A DNA stretch of 64,000 nucleotides from Clostridia bacterium (GTDB lineage: Bacteria; Bacillota; Clostridia; Oscillospirales; Acutalibacteraceae): positions 1-64,000 of the forward strand of contig JAFYKZ010000020.1 of assembly GCA_017537365.1 (NCBI GenBank). Reading direction: 5' to 3'. The notes under the pieces were generated by a model that saw only the letters and a program-made list of their open reading frames with translations, was not told where the DNA came from and ran no database searches. A program made the translations under genes and the position numbers. Shown piece by piece: positions 36,215-44,945 of this stretch. Position 1 is the stretch's first letter, and every line of letters begins with the position of its first letter.

Positions 36215-37201
36215 ATGAGCATAAAAATAGGAATTTATGGTTACGGAAATTTAGGCAGAGGCATTGAAAATGCCATTAAGCAAAATGAGGATATGTCGCT
36301 CGTTGCGGTTTTTACAAGGCGCGACCCTGCAACCTTAAAAATCAACACACCTGATGCTTTGGTTTTAAGGGCAGACGAGGTTGAAAATTATAAAGACAAG
36401 ATAGATGTTTTAATTCTTTGCGGCGGTTCGGCTACCGATTTGCCGGTTCAAACACCTCAAATGGCTGAGATGTTTACAGTGGTGGACAGCTTTGATACAC
36501 ACGCTAAAATCCCCGAGCATTTTAAAAATGTTGACGAGGCTTCTAAAAAAGGCGGAAATGTTGCCCTTATATCTGCGGGTTGGGACCCCGGTATGTTTTC
36601 GCTTAACCGTCTTTATGCTTCTGCAATACTTCCCGAGGGCAAGGATTACACTTTTTGGGGCAAGGGCATAAGCCAAGGCCATTCAGATGCTATCAGAAGA
36701 ATAGAGGGTGTTAAAAACGCTAAGCAATATACCATTCCGATAGAAGCCGCATTAGAAGCCGTGCGTTCTGGTGAGTGCCCTGAGTTTACAACTCGCGAGA
36801 AGCATTTAAGAGAATGTTTTGTTGTGGCAGAGGATGGCGCTGACAAGGCTAGAATTGAAAAAGAAATCAAGGAAATGCCTAATTATTTTGCCGATTATGA
36901 TACTACCGTTCATTTCATAACTGAGGAAGAGCTTATTCGCGACCATAGCGGTATTCCGCACGGTGGTTTTGTTATAAGAACAGGTAAAACAGGTTTAAAC
37001 AAAGAGCATAACCATATTATTGAATACAGCTTGAAATTAGATTCTAACCCTGAATTCACCGCAAGCGTTATAGTTTGCTTTGCAAGAGCGGTTAAAAGGC
37101 TTAAAGATGAAGGTGTTTCGGGGTGCAAGACGGTGTTTGATATTCCGCCTGCATATCTTTCAGCAAAATCTTATGATGAGCTTATAAAAACAATGTTATA
37201 A
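36215..37201 (+). CDS. ddh: meso-diaminopimelate D-dehydrogenase
   Basis: A 328-residue NADPH-dependent enzyme that makes meso-diaminopimelate from tetrahydrodipicolinate in one step for lysine and peptidoglycan. It starts with the dinucleotide loop IGIYGYGNLGRGIE, followed by VFTRRDP (NADP binding), LCGGSATDLP, VDSFDTHAKIP, SAGWDPGMFSLNR and the substrate-site GKGISQGHSDAIRRIEGV region (split near 150-168). ATG 36215 has AGAAGG before it; an upstream in-frame ATG at 36104 would add 37 hydrophobic residues and overlap the promoter, so it was rejected. Single-gene unit closed by a terminator. Confidence 0.94.
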   Translation: MSIKIGIYGYGNLGRGIENAIKQNEDMSLVAVFTRRDPATLKINTPDALVLRADEVENYKDKIDVLILCGGSATDLPVQTPQMAEMFTVVDSFDTHAKIPEHFKNVDEASKKGGNVALISAGWDPGMFSLNRLYASAILPEGKDYTFWGKGISQGHSDAIRRIEGVKNAKQYTIPIEAALEAVRSGECPEFTTREKHLRECFVVAEDGADKARIEKEIKEMPNYFADYDTTVHFITEEELIRDHSGIPHGGFVIRTGKTGLNKEHNHIIEYSLKLDSNPEFTASVIVCFARAVKRLKDEGVSGCKTVFDIPPAYLSAKSYDELIKTML

Positions 37202-37205
37202 AGAT

Positions 37206-37238
37206 AAAACCTCGATGATATTCATCGAGGTTTTAAAA
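37206..37238. terminator. bidirectional terminator after ddh
   Basis: A 13-bp stem AAAACCTCGATGA/TCATCGAGGTTTT with a 3-base loop, between converging genes. Confidence 0.85.
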
Positions 37239-37239
37239 T

Positions 37240-38157
37240 TTATGCAACAGTTTGCGCTAAGGTTATAATAAGCGGCATGGTTAAAATTGAGAGTATTGTG
37301 CTTAAAGATACCATACTAACCGAAAGGGGAGTATTTGCTGAAAATTTTGCCGAGAACATGGTTGCCATTGCGGCGGTTGGCGCGCTGAAAGAAATAACCG
37401 AGGATACAAGCATATCTCCTCTAACACCGCAAAGATAAATAACACCGAATGCAACAAGCGGAAATAAAATAAGTTTCAAGAAAATTGCAAACATAAGGTT
37501 TAAATTTTTAAGGTCTTTTAATAGATTGCTTTTAGTTAGATGATAGCCGATTATAATCATAGGAAGAGGGGTATTAAGTCCTGCCATATAGGTTATAGGC
37601 TCTAATATTATTTTAGGCACCGGGATAGAAAACAAAAAGACGATAAGACCTATCGAAATACCGATTAATCCGGGATTTAAAATGAGCTTTTTAGGAGTTA
37701 AATATTTTTTGTCTCCGCTCATTGCGATAATACCGTAGCTCCAAATAAAGAGGTTGAATATTGCTATGAAGGAAGAACCGTAAAACACTCCTGTGTCCCC
37801 AAGAAGCGCCTGTTGCAACGGAATAGACATAAATCCGCAGTTTGAAAAAATAGTTGAAAAGCTAAGCACTTTTTCACTTTGTTTATCTTTTGAATGAATG
37901 AGAAGTTTAGCGAGTATTATAAATCCTAAATGAACTAAAAAAGCGATAAGAAAGCTGATAAGCAGATTTTTAAACACCGATTTATCAAATTCTCTTATGA
38001 AAGATTTTATGATAACGCAAGGGGTTACGATAAGCAATACTATCTCGGTCATACCTTTAACGGTTGTTTCGTTTAAAAGCTTGCATTTGGTTAAAACAAC
38101 ACCTAAAATTATCAGGATAAAAAGTATTAAAACCTGAACTAAAACATTTGTAAACAA
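37240..38157 (-). CDS. AEC family transporter
   Basis: A 305-residue polytopic membrane protein with about ten helices of the auxin efflux carrier (AEC) family. Helpful segments are the N-terminal VLVQVLILFILIILGVVLTK, the pseudo-symmetric crossover region LNPGLIGISIGLIVFLF and MAGLNTPLPMIIIGYHLT, which is typical for this family. Bacterial members move malate, malonate or other small organic acids, or amino acids; the substrate is not visible. It is downstream of the rRNA methyltransferase genes on the same strand (15 bases from the rsmF-like gene), possibly co-transcribed. Confidence 0.88.
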   Translation of the reverse strand: MFTNVLVQVLILFILIILGVVLTKCKLLNETTVKGMTEIVLLIVTPCVIIKSFIREFDKSVFKNLLISFLIAFLVHLGFIILAKLLIHSKDKQSEKVLSFSTIFSNCGFMSIPLQQALLGDTGVFYGSSFIAIFNLFIWSYGIIAMSGDKKYLTPKKLILNPGLIGISIGLIVFLFSIPVPKIILEPITYMAGLNTPLPMIIIGYHLTKSNLLKDLKNLNLMFAIFLKLILFPLVAFGVIYLCGVRGDMLVSSVISFSAPTAAMATMFSAKFSANTPLSVSMVSLSTILSILTMPLIITLAQTVA

Positions 38158-38172
38158 TTCTATAAACTCCTA

Positions 38173-39528
38173 TTAAAATTTTCTAAGACCTTTGGGATAA
38201 TGGTTTTTGATTTTTCCGCCTACGGCTTTACCGCCGCCGACTGCCGCACCGTTAAAGGTTATAACAACATATCCGTTTTCCACATCGGCAGATATTTCCT
38301 CGCCGTGAAGATATTTTTCTAATTTTTCTCTATCCTCAGATAACTCGACCTTTCGCTTGAAGTTTTTACCAAGCGAGGTGAAAAACTGATGGTGGGCCAA
38401 AATATAGTTTTTCTTGATTTCACCAATAGTTACGCCTAAGCTGAATGCGATACCTTCGGGTACAGAAAGAGAAGATGGAAAATAAACAGGTCTTCCGTTA
38501 TATAGTTTAACCGCCCTTTTGTCAAACTCAGTTAGAGTATCGTTTAAAAAATCTAAAAGAATTTTATCCGGCATATAATTTGTTTGCGGTTTTGAGAAAT
38601 AAGAGCCGACTGGCTCGTTTTTATTATGAAGCAAAGCCACAAATTGCCCTTCGCCTTTTATTTTATGAGGATAAGCTCTGCCGCAGAAACTGATATTTTC
38701 GCATTCGCATCCCTCGAATTTAATGCCTCTTTCGGTTGCTTTTTGAACTCTATCGGTTAAAGGCATAAGCTCAAAATCGGGATTTTCTTTTAAGAAATTA
38801 TCAACAACCATTTCGTTTTCTTCCAAAGAAAAGGTGCAGGTGGCATAGATAATATAACCGCCGGATTTTAAAGCTTTAACTGCATTGTTTAAAATTTCGG
38901 TTTGCCTTGAAGCACATTTTTTAACATTATCTATACTCCATTCTAAAATAGCATTATCGTCTTTTCTGAACATACCTTCGCCTGAGCAAGGCGCGTCTAC
39001 CATAATTAAATCAAAGGTTTTTGGGAAAGTTTTTGCGATTTTTTCGCTATCTGAACAGGTTGTTACTGTATTTAAAAATCCAAGTCTTTCAATATTTCCT
39101 GTTAGTATTTTGCAACGAGAGGAAATTATTTCGTTAGATACTAAAATTCCGTTTTTGCCTAGCTTATTTTTGAGCTGACTTGATTTGCCACCAGGTGCTG
39201 CGCACATATCAAGAACACACCACTCGGGGTTTATTTCAAGACTTTCAGCCGGAAGCATAGCGGCAGGCTCTTGAACATAAATAAGACCTGCATGATGAAA
39301 TGGGTGGTTTCCGATTTTATCTTTTTCGAAATAAAAACCGGTCTCAACATAATCTATTTTTTCGGTTGATAAATCGTTTATTTTATTAAAATCTTCTAAT
39401 GAAATTTTATCGGTATTAACCCTGAATGCCCTTTGAACAGGGGAATTAATAGCTTTTATGTAATCTTCTGAATCGTTTCCTAAAATAGATTCCATTCGGC
39501 ATAGAAAATCGGTTGGCAAATTTTTCAT
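38173..39528 (-). CDS. RsmF/NOP2-type rRNA m5C methyltransferase
   Basis: A 451-residue RNA cytosine-5 methyltransferase of the RsmB/NOP2/RsmF group. The N-terminal region (RAFRVNTDKI) precedes the SAM-binding motif VLDMCAAPGGKSSQL, motif IV DAPCSGEGMFRK with one catalytic Cys and motif VI YATCTFSLEENE with the other. A C-terminal domain of about 150 residues with PVYFPSS and an SLGVTIGEIKKNY segment is the PUA-like part of RsmF proteins. Target is likely a 16S rRNA cytosine, but the position is not decidable. It begins one base after the rsmE stop region, so the two methyltransferases are coupled. Confidence 0.9.
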   Translation of the reverse strand: MKNLPTDFLCRMESILGNDSEDYIKAINSPVQRAFRVNTDKISLEDFNKINDLSTEKIDYVETGFYFEKDKIGNHPFHHAGLIYVQEPAAMLPAESLEINPEWCVLDMCAAPGGKSSQLKNKLGKNGILVSNEIISSRCKILTGNIERLGFLNTVTTCSDSEKIAKTFPKTFDLIMVDAPCSGEGMFRKDDNAILEWSIDNVKKCASRQTEILNNAVKALKSGGYIIYATCTFSLEENEMVVDNFLKENPDFELMPLTDRVQKATERGIKFEGCECENISFCGRAYPHKIKGEGQFVALLHNKNEPVGSYFSKPQTNYMPDKILLDFLNDTLTEFDKRAVKLYNGRPVYFPSSLSVPEGIAFSLGVTIGEIKKNYILAHHQFFTSLGKNFKRKVELSEDREKLEKYLHGEEISADVENGYVVITFNGAAVGGGKAVGGKIKNHYPKGLRKF

Positions 39529-39529
39529 T

Positions 39530-40276
39530 TTATTCTCCTAAGGCAATTTCAGAGTATAGCATACACATACTAAGCGCGGTTATGGCGGCGGTTTCGGTGC
39601 GCAAAATTCGGCTTCCAAGCGATATAGCTTTTCCGCCTATTTGGATTGCTTTTTCAACTTCTTTTTCTTCAAAACCGCCCTCGGAACCGATTAAAATACC
39701 AACTTTCATACCTTTTTTAATCTGCTTTAAGGCTTCTAGCGTTTCGCTCATACCGTTTTTGTTTTCATAAGGTATAAGAAGCAAATCGAGGTCTTTTGCG
39801 ATTTCTAAGGCTGAGTTTAAGCTTTTAATATCTAAGACCTCGGGTATTGAGTTTCGTTTGCTCTGTTTTGCGGCAGATTCGGCTATTGCCTGCCAGCGCT
39901 CGCGTTTTGATTTCTTTTTCTTTTCCTCAATTTTAACAACGCATCGGCTAAGCTCGGTTGGAACTATCGTATCAACTCCGAGTTCAACTGCTTTTTGAAT
40001 AATAAGCTCCATTTTATCGCTTTTGGGAAGTCCCTGAAAGAGATAGAGTTTAATTGGCAGAGAGGTGTTTTGATAGTTTTCTTCTATGATTTTGGCGGTT
40101 ATGGTATCAACATTAATTTCGGCGATTTCGCATAAATCGCTTTTATTATCAGAGCTTACCAAAAACTGCTCGCCTATTTTCATTCTGAGAACATTTTTTA
40201 TATGATTAAAATCGGTGCCGGTTATAAAATAACAGTCGCCGTTTTTTGATTTAATATCCGTGAAAAAATTATACAT
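39530..40276 (-). CDS. rsmE: 16S rRNA m3U1498 methyltransferase RsmE
   Basis: A 248-residue SPOUT-fold methyltransferase. The N-terminal PUA-like domain (HIKNVLRMKIGEQFLV) is followed by the SPOUT domain with LFQGLPKSDKMELIIQKAVELGV (split near 80-102), the GSEGGFEEKEV loop and the knot region SLGSRILRTETAAITAL. It methylates N3 of U1498 in 16S rRNA. Its stop is next to the start of the RsmF-like gene. An AGGTGG site precedes the ATG. Confidence 0.94.
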   Translation of the reverse strand: MYNFFTDIKSKNGDCYFITGTDFNHIKNVLRMKIGEQFLVSSDNKSDLCEIAEINVDTITAKIIEENYQNTSLPIKLYLFQGLPKSDKMELIIQKAVELGVDTIVPTELSRCVVKIEEKKKKSKRERWQAIAESAAKQSKRNSIPEVLDIKSLNSALEIAKDLDLLLIPYENKNGMSETLEALKQIKKGMKVGILIGSEGGFEEKEVEKAIQIGGKAISLGSRILRTETAAITALSMCMLYSEIALGE

Positions 40277-40341
40277 TTATATCCACCTCGAACACATCAT
40301 ACCACAAACCGCCTCAGTTTACAATTTTTTTATTTAAACTA

Positions 40342-40370
40342 TTGAAAAAACTGAAAAAATAATGTATCAT
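40342..40370 (+). promoter_or_regulatory. promoter of the 40402 membrane protein gene
   Basis: TTGAAA (40342-40347), 17-base spacer ending ATG, TATCAT (40365-40370), about 30 bases before the ATG. Confidence 0.5.
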
Positions 40371-40401
40371 AAAATTATAAAGTTTAAGGAGGTAAACTTG
40401 T

Positions 40402-41079
40402 ATGGAAGAGATTATGGAAAGTATGATAGGCTCAGGAATGACCGAAAGCGTGATGGCTATGGGAGTTATGCTTCTCGTTATTGCTATTTACGGCGGTATA
40501 TTTTTAATAGCAGGAATATCTTATTTGCTTGAATCCATAGCTTTTTTCAAGATTGGACAGAGAAGACTTATTCCGAATTCTTGGCTTAGCTTTATTCCGA
40601 TTGCTAATTATTGGATTATTGGTAAAATAGTTGAAGATTACGACCTCAAACAGCAAAATATTAAAAGAAACTGGGCAAAGACCTTGCTTATTTTAGTTAT
40701 TGCAGGTCCTGCTTTGGTTATTGTTTCGTATATAGCTTTATTATTAACGGCTATGGGTATGGGTATTTTTGCCGACACTATTGTGGACGAAAGCGCAATA
40801 ATAGCGATTTTACCGATATTTATTTTGTTTTACATAGTTTTTTTAGTAGCGGTTATGATTATGTCGGCATTTAGCATTTTAACAGCGGTTTGCATTTTCA
40901 AAATATTTGAATCCTTAAAGCCTGAGAAGGCAATTAAATATATGATTCTTTTTATGGTAGTTCCGCTTGCAGGTCCTATTCTTTTGTTTAAAAACAGAAA
41001 CGAAGGATATGATTATCTGCCGATTGAGGAAGATGAAACAGAGGAAGCTCCTTTGTTTGAAGAAACAGAAGATTTATAA
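40402..41079 (+). CDS. multi-pass membrane protein of unknown function
   Basis: A 225-residue protein with four or five hydrophobic segments. The stretch FFKIGQRRLIPNSWLSFIPIANYWIIGKI is recognisable from many Firmicute membrane proteins of unknown role, where a conserved NxWLxxIPIxNxWxxG block lies between the first two helices. The C-terminal tail is strongly acidic (EEDETEEAPLFEETEDL). No catalytic motif is visible. AAGGAGG precedes the ATG, a promoter lies upstream and a strong terminator follows, so it is an independent unit. Confidence 0.78.
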   Translation: MEEIMESMIGSGMTESVMAMGVMLLVIAIYGGIFLIAGISYLLESIAFFKIGQRRLIPNSWLSFIPIANYWIIGKIVEDYDLKQQNIKRNWAKTLLILVIAGPALVIVSYIALLLTAMGMGIFADTIVDESAIIAILPIFILFYIVFLVAVMIMSAFSILTAVCIFKIFESLKPEKAIKYMILFMVVPLAGPILLFKNRNEGYDYLPIEEDETEEAPLFEETEDL

Positions 41080-41094
41080 TTTGACAAATGAATT

Positions 41095-41128
41095 AAATAG
41101 CAGGGGTTTTAAGCCCCTGCTATTTTTA
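41095..41128 (+). terminator. terminator after the 40402 gene
   Basis: A 12-bp stem AAATAGCAGGGG/CCCCTGCTATTT followed by TTTTATA. Confidence 0.85.
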
Positions 41129-41170
41129 TATAACGAGAATTGAGTGATAGTTAGATATAAAAATATTATA

Positions 41171-41199
41171 ATTGTCGCTCATGCCGCGGCGGGCACGCC
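41171..41199. repeat. dispersed short palindromic repeat, copy 3 of 3
   Basis: Third copy of the element at 415-445 (ATTGTCGCTCATGCCGCGGC then GGGCACGCC), between two converging genes. Confidence 0.7.
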
Positions 41200-41236
41200 C
41201 TTGATTGATTTCGGGATAGATATTTATTTAAAAAAT

Positions 41237-42337
41237 TTATATTAAATCTTTGGTATCAAAATATCTTAGCATTAATTCAACCATTTCGTCATAGCTTAAA
41301 ATTCCGCTTTCAACTCCGTTTACCTTTATAAAAGTATCGTTAACATTTTGAGAGTTTTCCATAACCTCGCCTCTGAATTTATCCCAATATTCGTTTTTTG
41401 CGTTGAGGTCGCGAATCATACCCTCAGAGCAGTTTGAAACCGCTTTTCTCCATAAATCCTTATCGGCTTTATAAAGTGCGTTTGAACAATGAATAAATGC
41501 CGATAAATTACCCGAATAAACAAAATCGGGCATACCTGAGGTATCTGAGGCTAGCCAAGCCAAAAAATTGCATTCGTTTTCTTTTGCAAAACCCATAGTG
41601 TGAGCAATTTCGTGGGCGGCGGTTGAGGGGATAGAAAATGGGAGAACATCGGTATTAACATTGGTTTCTACTGTCCAAGGGCAGTAAACACCCGTTGTTC
41701 CTGTATACGACCATTTATGTGAAAGCATAACCGATTTAACTTTTCTTGTTCCTGTTATTAAAAAGGGGTATTCTTTTTTGATGTTTTTATAACTATCGTC
41801 TGCTAAACGAAGCATTTCGTTAAGGTTAAGATTAGGCTTTGCAACTCCGTTTTTATCTTCTTTTAAATTTTCGCGGGCGGCAGAAGCGTTTTTTGCAAGG
41901 ATTGAGGTTACCTGATATAAATCCTCGGCGGTATATTCGCGTGATTCGAGCTTCATATTTTCATATAAAGGAAGTCTTGAGAAGTTCGCACCGTCGGTTA
42001 CCATAAATATAAATAGGAATAAGGAAAGGCACAAAGCTACAAACCTTATACCCTTTTCGGCGGTGGATTTTTTGTTTTTTGAGCGGCAAAATTTTATGAT
42101 AAATGTTATCATTAAGCCTACAATTATCGGAACAAGCGATAAAACCAATATTTCGGTTATTGAAAAAGGAATAAAAGATACTAGCCATTGAAAAGCAAAG
42201 GTTAATCTGAAAATTCCTCTGGTGTAAACATATTCGGTAAATTTTGGGAAATATGGTAGTATAAAATACATTAAAGCCGCTAATAACAGCGGAATTAAGC
42301 AAAATATCCATTTAAGCCATAATGGTTTGTTTTTCAT
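41237..42337 (-). CDS. DUF3810 family membrane protein with HExxH motif
   Basis: A 366-residue protein with three N-terminal membrane helices (starting KPLWLKWIFCLIPLLLAAL) and an extracytoplasmic domain holding AAHEIAHTMGFAKENECNFLAW-type zinc-metallopeptidase signature (HEIAH near residue 245 with a downstream Glu). This layout is that of DUF3810. It is probably a membrane-bound zinc protease, but no substrate is known. I use ATG 42337, which has an AGAGG site, instead of an ATG 54 bases upstream that has none and overlaps the cysK promoter on the other strand. Confidence 0.85.
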   Translation of the reverse strand: MKNKPLWLKWIFCLIPLLLAALMYFILPYFPKFTEYVYTRGIFRLTFAFQWLVSFIPFSITEILVLSLVPIIVGLMITFIIKFCRSKNKKSTAEKGIRFVALCLSLFLFIFMVTDGANFSRLPLYENMKLESREYTAEDLYQVTSILAKNASAARENLKEDKNGVAKPNLNLNEMLRLADDSYKNIKKEYPFLITGTRKVKSVMLSHKWSYTGTTGVYCPWTVETNVNTDVLPFSIPSTAAHEIAHTMGFAKENECNFLAWLASDTSGMPDFVYSGNLSAFIHCSNALYKADKDLWRKAVSNCSEGMIRDLNAKNEYWDKFRGEVMENSQNVNDTFIKVNGVESGILSYDEMVELMLRYFDTKDLI

Positions 42338-42367
42338 TTTTATTTGCCTCTTTTTGTAAATTTTAAC

Positions 42368-42396
42368 TTGCTTTTTGTATACATAGAACATATAAT
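42368..42396 (+). promoter_or_regulatory. promoter of cysK
   Basis: TTGCTT (42368-42373), 17-base spacer, TATAAT (42391-42396), about 38 bases before the cysK ATG. Confidence 0.55.
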
Positions 42397-42433
42397 GTAA
42401 TAAGTAATAAAATTAAAATATAAAGGTGTATAT

Positions 42434-43360
42434 ATGATTTGCAATTCGATTTTGGAAGCCTTGGGCAACACCCCGATTATAAGGCTTAACAATATGGTGG
42501 ATTCTGATTCTGCAGAAATACTTGTTAAGTTTGAAGGTCTTAATGTTGGAGGCTCGATTAAAACCAGAACGGCTCTTAATATGATAAAGGATGCTGAGGA
42601 AAAAGGTCTTATAAATAAAGATACCATTATTGTTGAGCCAACGAGCGGAAATCAGGGTATTGGTCTGGCTTTAGTTGGCGCCGTTAAGGGTTTAAAGGTT
42701 AAGATTATTATGCCTGACTCGGTAAGCGAGGAAAGAAGAAAGTTAGTCGAGCATTACGGCGCGGAGGTTATTTTAGTGCATGATGCCGGAAATATCGGTC
42801 TTTGCATTGAGGAGTGTTTGAACATTGCCCTTAAAATGAGGGAAGAAGATAAAAATGTTTTTGTTCCTCAACAGTTTGAAAATCCTGCAAATGTTGAAAT
42901 TCAAAGAATGGCGACAGGTAAAGAAATTCTAGACCAAGTCGGCGGCAGGATAGACGGTTTTTGCTCGGGTATCGGAACAGGCGGAACTATTACAGGTATC
43001 GGCGAAACCCTTAAAAAAGAAAATCCTGATATGACCATTTGGGCGGTTGAGCCTGAAAATGCCGCTATTTTATCGGGCGGTTCTATCGGAACTCATATTC
43101 AAATGGGCATTGGCGACGGAATTATCCCTGAAATACTTAACTGCAATATTTATGATGATGTTTGCATTATAAAAGACGAGGAAGCTTTGCAGACCGCTAA
43201 GAATTTGGCTTCAAAAGAGGGAATAATGTGCGGCATAAGCAGCGGAACGAATGTTGCCGCGGCTATAAAGCTTGCTAAAAAGCTTGGCAAAGGAAAAAGA
43301 GTTGTTACGGTTTTGCCTGATACTGCCGAGAGATATTTCTCAACCGAATTATTTAAATAA
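42434..43360 (+). CDS. cysK: cysteine synthase (O-acetylserine sulfhydrylase)
   Basis: A 308-residue fold-type II PLP enzyme joining O-acetylserine and sulfide to cysteine. The PLP lysine lies in GGSIKTRTALNM near residue 41 (the usual text is KDR; here KTR), the substrate loop is PTSGNQGIGLA and the phosphate-binding loop is GIGTGGTITGIG near 177. The C-terminal SSGTNVAAAI segment is normal. Cystathionine beta-synthase-like or O-phosphoserine enzymes cannot be fully excluded. AAGGTG precedes the ATG; the gene stands alone with its own promoter and terminator. Confidence 0.9.
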   Translation: MICNSILEALGNTPIIRLNNMVDSDSAEILVKFEGLNVGGSIKTRTALNMIKDAEEKGLINKDTIIVEPTSGNQGIGLALVGAVKGLKVKIIMPDSVSEERRKLVEHYGAEVILVHDAGNIGLCIEECLNIALKMREEDKNVFVPQQFENPANVEIQRMATGKEILDQVGGRIDGFCSGIGTGGTITGIGETLKKENPDMTIWAVEPENAAILSGGSIGTHIQMGIGDGIIPEILNCNIYDDVCIIKDEEALQTAKNLASKEGIMCGISSGTNVAAAIKLAKKLGKGKRVVTVLPDTAERYFSTELFK

Positions 43361-43370
43361 TTTATATTTT

Positions 43371-43400
43371 AAAAGGTTGTCTTTAAGACAACCTTTTGTT
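43371..43400. terminator. bidirectional terminator after cysK
   Basis: Arms AAAAGGTTGTC/GACAACCTTTT with a short TTTAA loop, between converging genes. Confidence 0.8.
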
Positions 43401-44002
43401 TATTCTAACGGTCTGATTCTAAGTGTAGCGCCTAAATCTTCGCAGATTTTCAAAGCTTTCTCCTGTTCTTCTTTTGAGGTTACAGTGTCTACCACCGTCA
43501 TAACAACATTAGGAACGAATTTTACACAGTCTCTTGTAAATTCGAGCATTTTTTCAAAAGACTCAATGCCGAATTTCGACTGAACAACTTCGAGATAATC
43601 CTCTTTGTTAGTGGCATTAAGGCTTATTGAAACAGTATCAATTAAGCCTTCGAGCTTTCTAGCGGTTTTTTCGCCGTTTATAAGGTCGGACAAGCCATTG
43701 GTATTAATTCTTATAGGAACATTGCTGTTTTCTTTAATGAATTTTGCAACTTCTAAAAGGTCGTTTAGTCTCTCAGTAGGCTCGCCGAATCCGCAGAAAA
43801 CAATTTCACTGTATTTTTTATAATCGGCTGAAACCAAGCTTTCGCATACCTCTTTCACGGTTGGTTCACGGTCTAGCCATAATGGGTCTGAGCCGTAAAC
43901 CGAGTCCGAATTTTGCCTTAAACAAAATGTGCAAGCGCAAGGGCAACGGTTGGTCATATTAACATAAAGTCCTGATTTAACGGGGTAGGTTATAGTCATC
44001 AT
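43400..44002 (-). CDS. TatD-associated-type radical SAM protein
   Basis: A 200-residue radical SAM enzyme with the [4Fe-4S] motif NRCPCACTFCLR near residues 18-28 (C-x3-C-x2-C), the SAM-binding FCGFGEPTER near 69 and INTNGLSDL. Length and motif match the small radical SAM proteins named after their frequent fusion or adjacency to TatD DNases; no tatD gene is in this window. There is no SPASM or other auxiliary cluster domain. The reaction is unknown. It lies 4 bases after the pyridoxamine kinase gene in the same direction, so the two are co-transcribed. Confidence 0.82.
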   Translation of the reverse strand: MMTITYPVKSGLYVNMTNRCPCACTFCLRQNSDSVYGSDPLWLDREPTVKEVCESLVSADYKKYSEIVFCGFGEPTERLNDLLEVAKFIKENSNVPIRINTNGLSDLINGEKTARKLEGLIDTVSISLNATNKEDYLEVVQSKFGIESFEKMLEFTRDCVKFVPNVVMTVVDTVTSKEEQEKALKICEDLGATLRIRPLE

Positions 44003-44006
44003 AAAA

Positions 44007-44846
44007 TTAATCTCCTAAAACAGAATTTATTTCGGATAAAAATTCTTCAAAGCAAACGCCGTCAGTCGTTGGAATATCAAGCTCAACCGTTCTTCTCAGC
44101 ACCTTGCCTATGAAGTTTGAAGCATGTTTTACCGATTCGCCAAAAGTAACTCCGTTTACCGCATCTGCGGCGATTATAGAGGAAAAAACATCCCCTGTTC
44201 CCGAACGGCAAATTCCAACCTTATGCTCGCGGATTACCTGATAGGGTTTGCCTTTTTCGAATATAAAGTTTTCGAGGTCGTCTCCTCGCTCAATTCCCGA
44301 AACAACTATTTTTTGAGGGCCTTTTTCGGATAGCTTTTTGCAGATTTCAAAAATACTCTCATCATTCATAGTGTTATCAAAAGGAGCGTCGGTCAAAATG
44401 CAGGCTTCGGTTAAATTCGGGGTTATTATATCGGCAAATTCTAAAAGCTCGCGCATTTTTGAGGCGAGTTCCTTAGAATAAGTTGGGTATAGTTTTCCGT
44501 TATCACCCATAACAGGGTCAACAACGATGATAGTTTTATCGGTTTTAAATTTCTTAAAAAACTCTTTAACAATATCTATTTGGTCAACAGAACCTAAAAA
44601 TCCGGACAAAATACCCTCGAATCTAAGCCCTAAATTTTCCCATTCTGAAATATATGAGGGCATATTTTCGGTGAAATCATTAAAATAAAAGCTTTCAAAT
44701 CCTGTATGATTTGAAAAAACAGATGTCGGCAGAGGGCAACAATGGATTTTCATAGCAGAAATAATAGGCAAAGAAACAGCAATAGAGCATTTGCCGAAAC
44801 CGCAAAAATCGTTAATAACCGCTATCTTTTTTTGATAATTATGCAT
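44007..44846 (-). CDS. pyridoxamine/pyridoxal kinase (PdxY-like)
   Basis: A 279-residue ribokinase-fold kinase that phosphorylates B6 vitamers to feed pyridoxal 5'-phosphate salvage. It begins AVINDFCGFGKCSIAVSLPI, has VDPVMGDNGKLYPTY near 130, ITPNLTEACILT and the catalytic GTGDVFSSIIAADAV near 235 with the general-base Asp. The PLP-dependent cysK lies close by but on the other strand. Hydroxymethylpyrimidine kinase is the main alternative, but the N-terminal DFCGFGKCS motif fits pyridoxamine kinase. Confidence 0.88.
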   Translation of the reverse strand: MHNYQKKIAVINDFCGFGKCSIAVSLPIISAMKIHCCPLPTSVFSNHTGFESFYFNDFTENMPSYISEWENLGLRFEGILSGFLGSVDQIDIVKEFFKKFKTDKTIIVVDPVMGDNGKLYPTYSKELASKMRELLEFADIITPNLTEACILTDAPFDNTMNDESIFEICKKLSEKGPQKIVVSGIERGDDLENFIFEKGKPYQVIREHKVGICRSGTGDVFSSIIAADAVNGVTFGESVKHASNFIGKVLRRTVELDIPTTDGVCFEEFLSEINSVLGD

Positions 44847-44945
44847 TTTTTACCCTCCTTTTATTTTAACTAATAAATTATAGCATATATTATATAAAAC
44901 TTGCAAGTTATAATTTCTTATGATATTATTTGTTTTGGTGATGAT

